Assembly: GCF_022539665.2 (NCBI RefSeq)
Contig: NC_081335.1
Coordinates: forward strand, 1,922,001 to 1,986,000
Length of the DNA stretch: 64,000 nucleotides
Source: Daphnia carinata
Lineage: Eukaryota > Arthropoda > Branchiopoda > Diplostraca > Daphniidae
Reading direction: 5' to 3'
Positions 61,207 through 64,000 of this stretch are shown piece after piece. Position 1 is the first letter of the stretch, and every line of letters begins with the position of its first letter. The position numbers and the translations under genes were made by a program. Under the pieces are notes generated by a model. It was not told where the DNA came from. It did not search any database and worked only from the letters and a program-made list of their open reading frames with translations.

Positions 61207-63396
61207 ATGGTGAGCCATCTCAACTTTAACCCACAACACTTGCTTATTCTCAATTTGATTAACGAGCCTTTTAATTACCTTTGTCTTCTTTCTCCGCCAC
61301 CAGGATCTGAGTGCTCGCGACATTGAAAGTAAGCGTTTTTTTTATTCTCAACTGTTTAACGTATAGTAGCAACGTCAATTCAGTATGTCCCAGTTCTTAA
61401 GTTAAACGAATTGTTCCATCGACAACAAACTGCTCGTGCGAAAGGATTGCGATCGAAGGATTTCGAATTCGTAAAGAGGAAACGGAAGCGTATCCAAGTA
61501 TGGTCATCATCATCTGTGCTGAAAACAGTTCCGTGTGCTTATAACCCACACACACAGCACAGACAGTGTGTAGATCGGAGTGTGTAAAAGGCTGGCGTTA
61601 GCTTTGGCACCGATCGGGACGGGATGCTAAGTTTAGTCGGAGAGGGGCTGGACGGGTGAGGAATTAGTTACCCAGGAGGAAAGGGTGGTCATGGGGGTGG
61701 TTGGGTGGATGGTTGGTACATGAGTCGACTGGATTCCATCCTTGCACATTCTATTTTTACACGTCTTCTGCTTTTTCTTCTTCTGTACTCTTCCATTCGA
61801 CTTCTTCTAGCTAGTACTTACGTACCAAAAATGCCGTCGTGATTGTGCGCTATTACTCCATGACGTTCCAGTTTGACTTCCTTTTTGTTTGCGTTCACTC
61901 CATTTGCGAAAGCAATGATAGCCAACGTTCCTTTCGAATTCTTTTACCGCTGATGAATTCGAACAATCTCATTCGATTTTTAAACGTCCAACAACCACTG
62001 CATTCTTGATGTTGAAACTATCCATTATTGATTGCGAGTTCCATTTGGCTAATTTGTTTTTTTCTTTTGCACAACAGGGGGGAAATTCGCCTTCTCCATC
62101 TACGACTTTGAGGGTAACGAGACTATGGACATGTTCTACTTGGGCGATGCTCTCCGTGCTCTTAACCTGAACCCCACCCTGGCTCAGATTGAGAAGATGG
62201 GTGGCACCAAGAAGAAGGGTATTCGTTCATACTTACATGTTTGGTTGTCGATGTTTCATTTCACGATTCTCATCTTACAGGAGAGAAGAAGATCAAGGCT
62301 GATGAATTCTTGCCCATCTTCTGCCAGATCAAGAAGGACAAGGATGTCGGCACCATTGAAGATTTCATTGAGTGCATGAAGTTGTACGACAAAACCGACA
62401 ACGGCACCATGATCTTCGCTGAGCTCCAGCACATCCTTATGGCTTTGGGTATGATAAAGACCCCTAGAAAAAATTTGATCAAGATAATTAATTTCTAAAA
62501 TGTATTTTTTTAAATGTTTTACTTGACAGGTGAGCGCCTTGAAGAGAAGGAAGTCGATGATATCTTGGCTGCCTGCTGCGACCCCGAAGATGATGACGGC
62601 ATGATCCCCTACAAACGTAAGTTATTGACGTCCATGAATGTTACTTAAGATTTTACCTGAGAATCCAGTTTGACCCTTTGAAATTCCAAGTTTGAGTAGA
62701 GTGTTTTGATCATTTATGAAACATTGAGTGACACAGTTTGTACGGTTGTTACAAAATCTGTGTCCAAACGAGTTAATCAAAAACTCGTTGCCAAAAACGA
62801 CGATCGGCCGACAATTTTGCTAATTTCATTTGCAATACGTTGAAGGCTGGATGTTTGCCCAATTGAAAATCGTACCTAACATTACGATGATATCCTTCTT
62901 TTTCAATAGCGTTTCTTGAAAGAGTTTTGGCCGGACCCTACCCCGAAAGTCAATAAGTCAATATATATGTTACGCCTCTTCACCCCTACCCTTCAACAAC
63001 AAAAACAAACAAACGCAAACAGTTACACATCCATCAGGTTTGTGGTGATCCTCAAAAGTCGTGCAATTCAATTCACGTCTGCTGCTGCTCCTTCACTTAA
63101 CCGCCGCTTGTTCTTTTCGAATTCTAGTTTAGTACTAACATTAACTGCAAGCTTTCAACACAATTCACGCGATTCATTTTTAAGGAAAACAATCACCTAT
63201 AAGCAACATGATAAAGAAAAGTTTATGTGTCAACTTAACTATGCTTTAAAATTTTAGTTGGCATCTCAATGCTTTACTCGCTTGAGCTTTTATTATTGAG
63301 AATTAACTTAAAATTACCATGATAATGAAGATCCATTTCGATTTTACAGCTTTCTTGGAGAAATTGATTGCCGGTCCTTTCCCAGAGCAGGAATAA
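61207..63396 (+). CDS. Mlc1: Myosin essential (alkali) light chain 1, muscle
   Basis: The essential light chain wraps the lever arm of muscle myosin II. Exons: 61207-61209 (ATG only), 61304-61328, 62078-62218, 62281-62448, 62530-62616, then either 62910-62956 or 63350-63396. Either last exon gives 156 residues, close to Drosophila Mlc1 (155). Degenerate EF-hand structure and family blocks are clear: [66 protein letters not shown] and [13 protein letters not shown]. The first exon splits directly after the start codon, as in many troponin C-superfamily genes. Codon use is GC-rich relative to the flanks, which fits high expression. A TATA box lies upstream. Confidence 0.95.
62910..62956 (+). 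other. Mlc1: Mlc1 alternative terminal coding exon A
   Basis: After a TTTTTCAATAG acceptor this exon adds [15 protein letters not shown] and a TAA. It follows the same phase-1 donor at 62616 as exon B. No AATAAA was noticed soon after it, so it may be followed by its own polyadenylation site with a variant signal or be spliced on in the UTR. Confidence 0.85.
63350..63396 (+). other. Mlc1: Mlc1 alternative terminal coding exon B
   Basis: After a GATTTTACAG acceptor this exon adds [15 protein letters not shown] and a TAA. It has the same length (47 bases) and phase as exon A and similar sequence, so the pair looks like a tandem exon duplication used alternatively. Confidence 0.85.
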
Positions 63397-64000
63397 ACAT
63401 CACCTAAAAACAACAACGCCCAACCGTGAATAAAACCGCAAAAATTTCTTCTTATCACAACCACCAGTTGCCAAAGAATGGATTAATTATCACAAAATAA
63501 CAAATACAACAACATACAAAGACGAGATTGTTTTTCGTTAATTTAACACATTTTGATTACGTTGTCTCCACGTATTGCCTTGTTTGTTTTCTTTTTTTTT
63601 AAATTTTGGGAAGGGAACCTGTAGCAAAGGGTCAAAGGAAGGGCGTTATGCCATCAGTCAGATCAGCTTCGTTGTTTTGTTGAGAATTTTTCTTGTAAAG
63701 CGAAGAAGGTGAAAGAAGAAATAAAACTATAAAAAAGCGCCTCTGTATTGTGAGGGGGATGTGGAGACTTTTGTAACAGCCGGAATAAAGTCATTTGTGC
63801 ATGATTGTGACTCTTGTGTGCGTGTGTGTGCTCATTTTTTTTCGCTCTCTATTCTTAAATTGCGTATAGTATTATTTTTAGTCGTTATTCGAATTCTTTT
63901 CTGTCCTCTTGCTCCGACCCTTATTATTCTGACCCATGACAAGCAAAAAGACTATTCCTGATGTCGGCAGGTTAGTGATTGAAATGGACAGACACCCAAA
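63397..64000 (+). other. Mlc1: Mlc1 3' UTR with polyadenylation signals
   Basis: AATAAA hexamers occur at 63429-63434, 63720-63725 and 63784-63789, giving several possible 3' ends for transcripts using exon B. A GTGTGCGTGTGTGTG run at about 63816-63830, just after the last signal, resembles a GU-rich downstream element. No further gene is seen before the window ends. Confidence 0.65.

Overview
This is animal nuclear DNA, most likely from a branchiopod crustacean such as Daphnia. All recognisable genes are split by spliceosomal introns, many only 50-100 bp long. The proteins are arthropod-like, the intergenic DNA is full of poly-A/T, poly-G and CA tracts, and one gene uses an in-frame UGA as selenocysteine (many insects have lost selenoproteins). 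The genus is inferred from style and content, not proven.

Layout. Bases 1-32 kb hold no gene I can support. They lie 3' of the posterior Hox gene Abdominal-B, which is on the minus strand at 32.1-35.0 kb with a two-exon coding region, so 1-32 kb is probably the Abd-B 3' UTR plus the start of the abd-A/Abd-B intergenic regulatory interval. It contains a strong 20-bp-stem hairpin near 21.17 kb, recurring PHO/YY1-like words, a GCCAT cluster at 25.2 kb and a CCAAT-rich GC island at 9.8-10.1 kb. From 35.2 to 45.5 kb is the 5' flank of Abd-B, with one candidate upstream exon and a block with posterior-Hox-type sites at 43.4-43.55 kb.

From 45.5 kb the DNA becomes compact housekeeping territory: CDK5RAP3 (minus) is divergent from COG1 (plus) across 226 bp. 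COG1 converges on an 11-finger C2H2 zinc-finger gene (minus). Then comes a 95-residue selenoprotein W/MIEN1-like gene (minus) with a C-G-G-U redox motif, a prenylation-type C-terminus and a SECIS-like structure in its 3' UTR. It is divergent across 338 bp from SNX4 (plus). Last is the muscle myosin essential (alkali) light chain Mlc1 (plus), with a TATA box and two alternative terminal coding exons.

The genes do not form one pathway. Abd-B patterns the posterior body. CDK5RAP3 (UFMylation), COG1 (Golgi tethering) and SNX4 (endosomal recycling) are general cell-maintenance genes. The selenoprotein is a small thioredoxin-fold redox protein, and Mlc1 is contractile. Exon borders were chosen by eye from splice signals, preserved reading phase and protein similarity from memory. 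For every gene called, the summed exon lengths divide by three.
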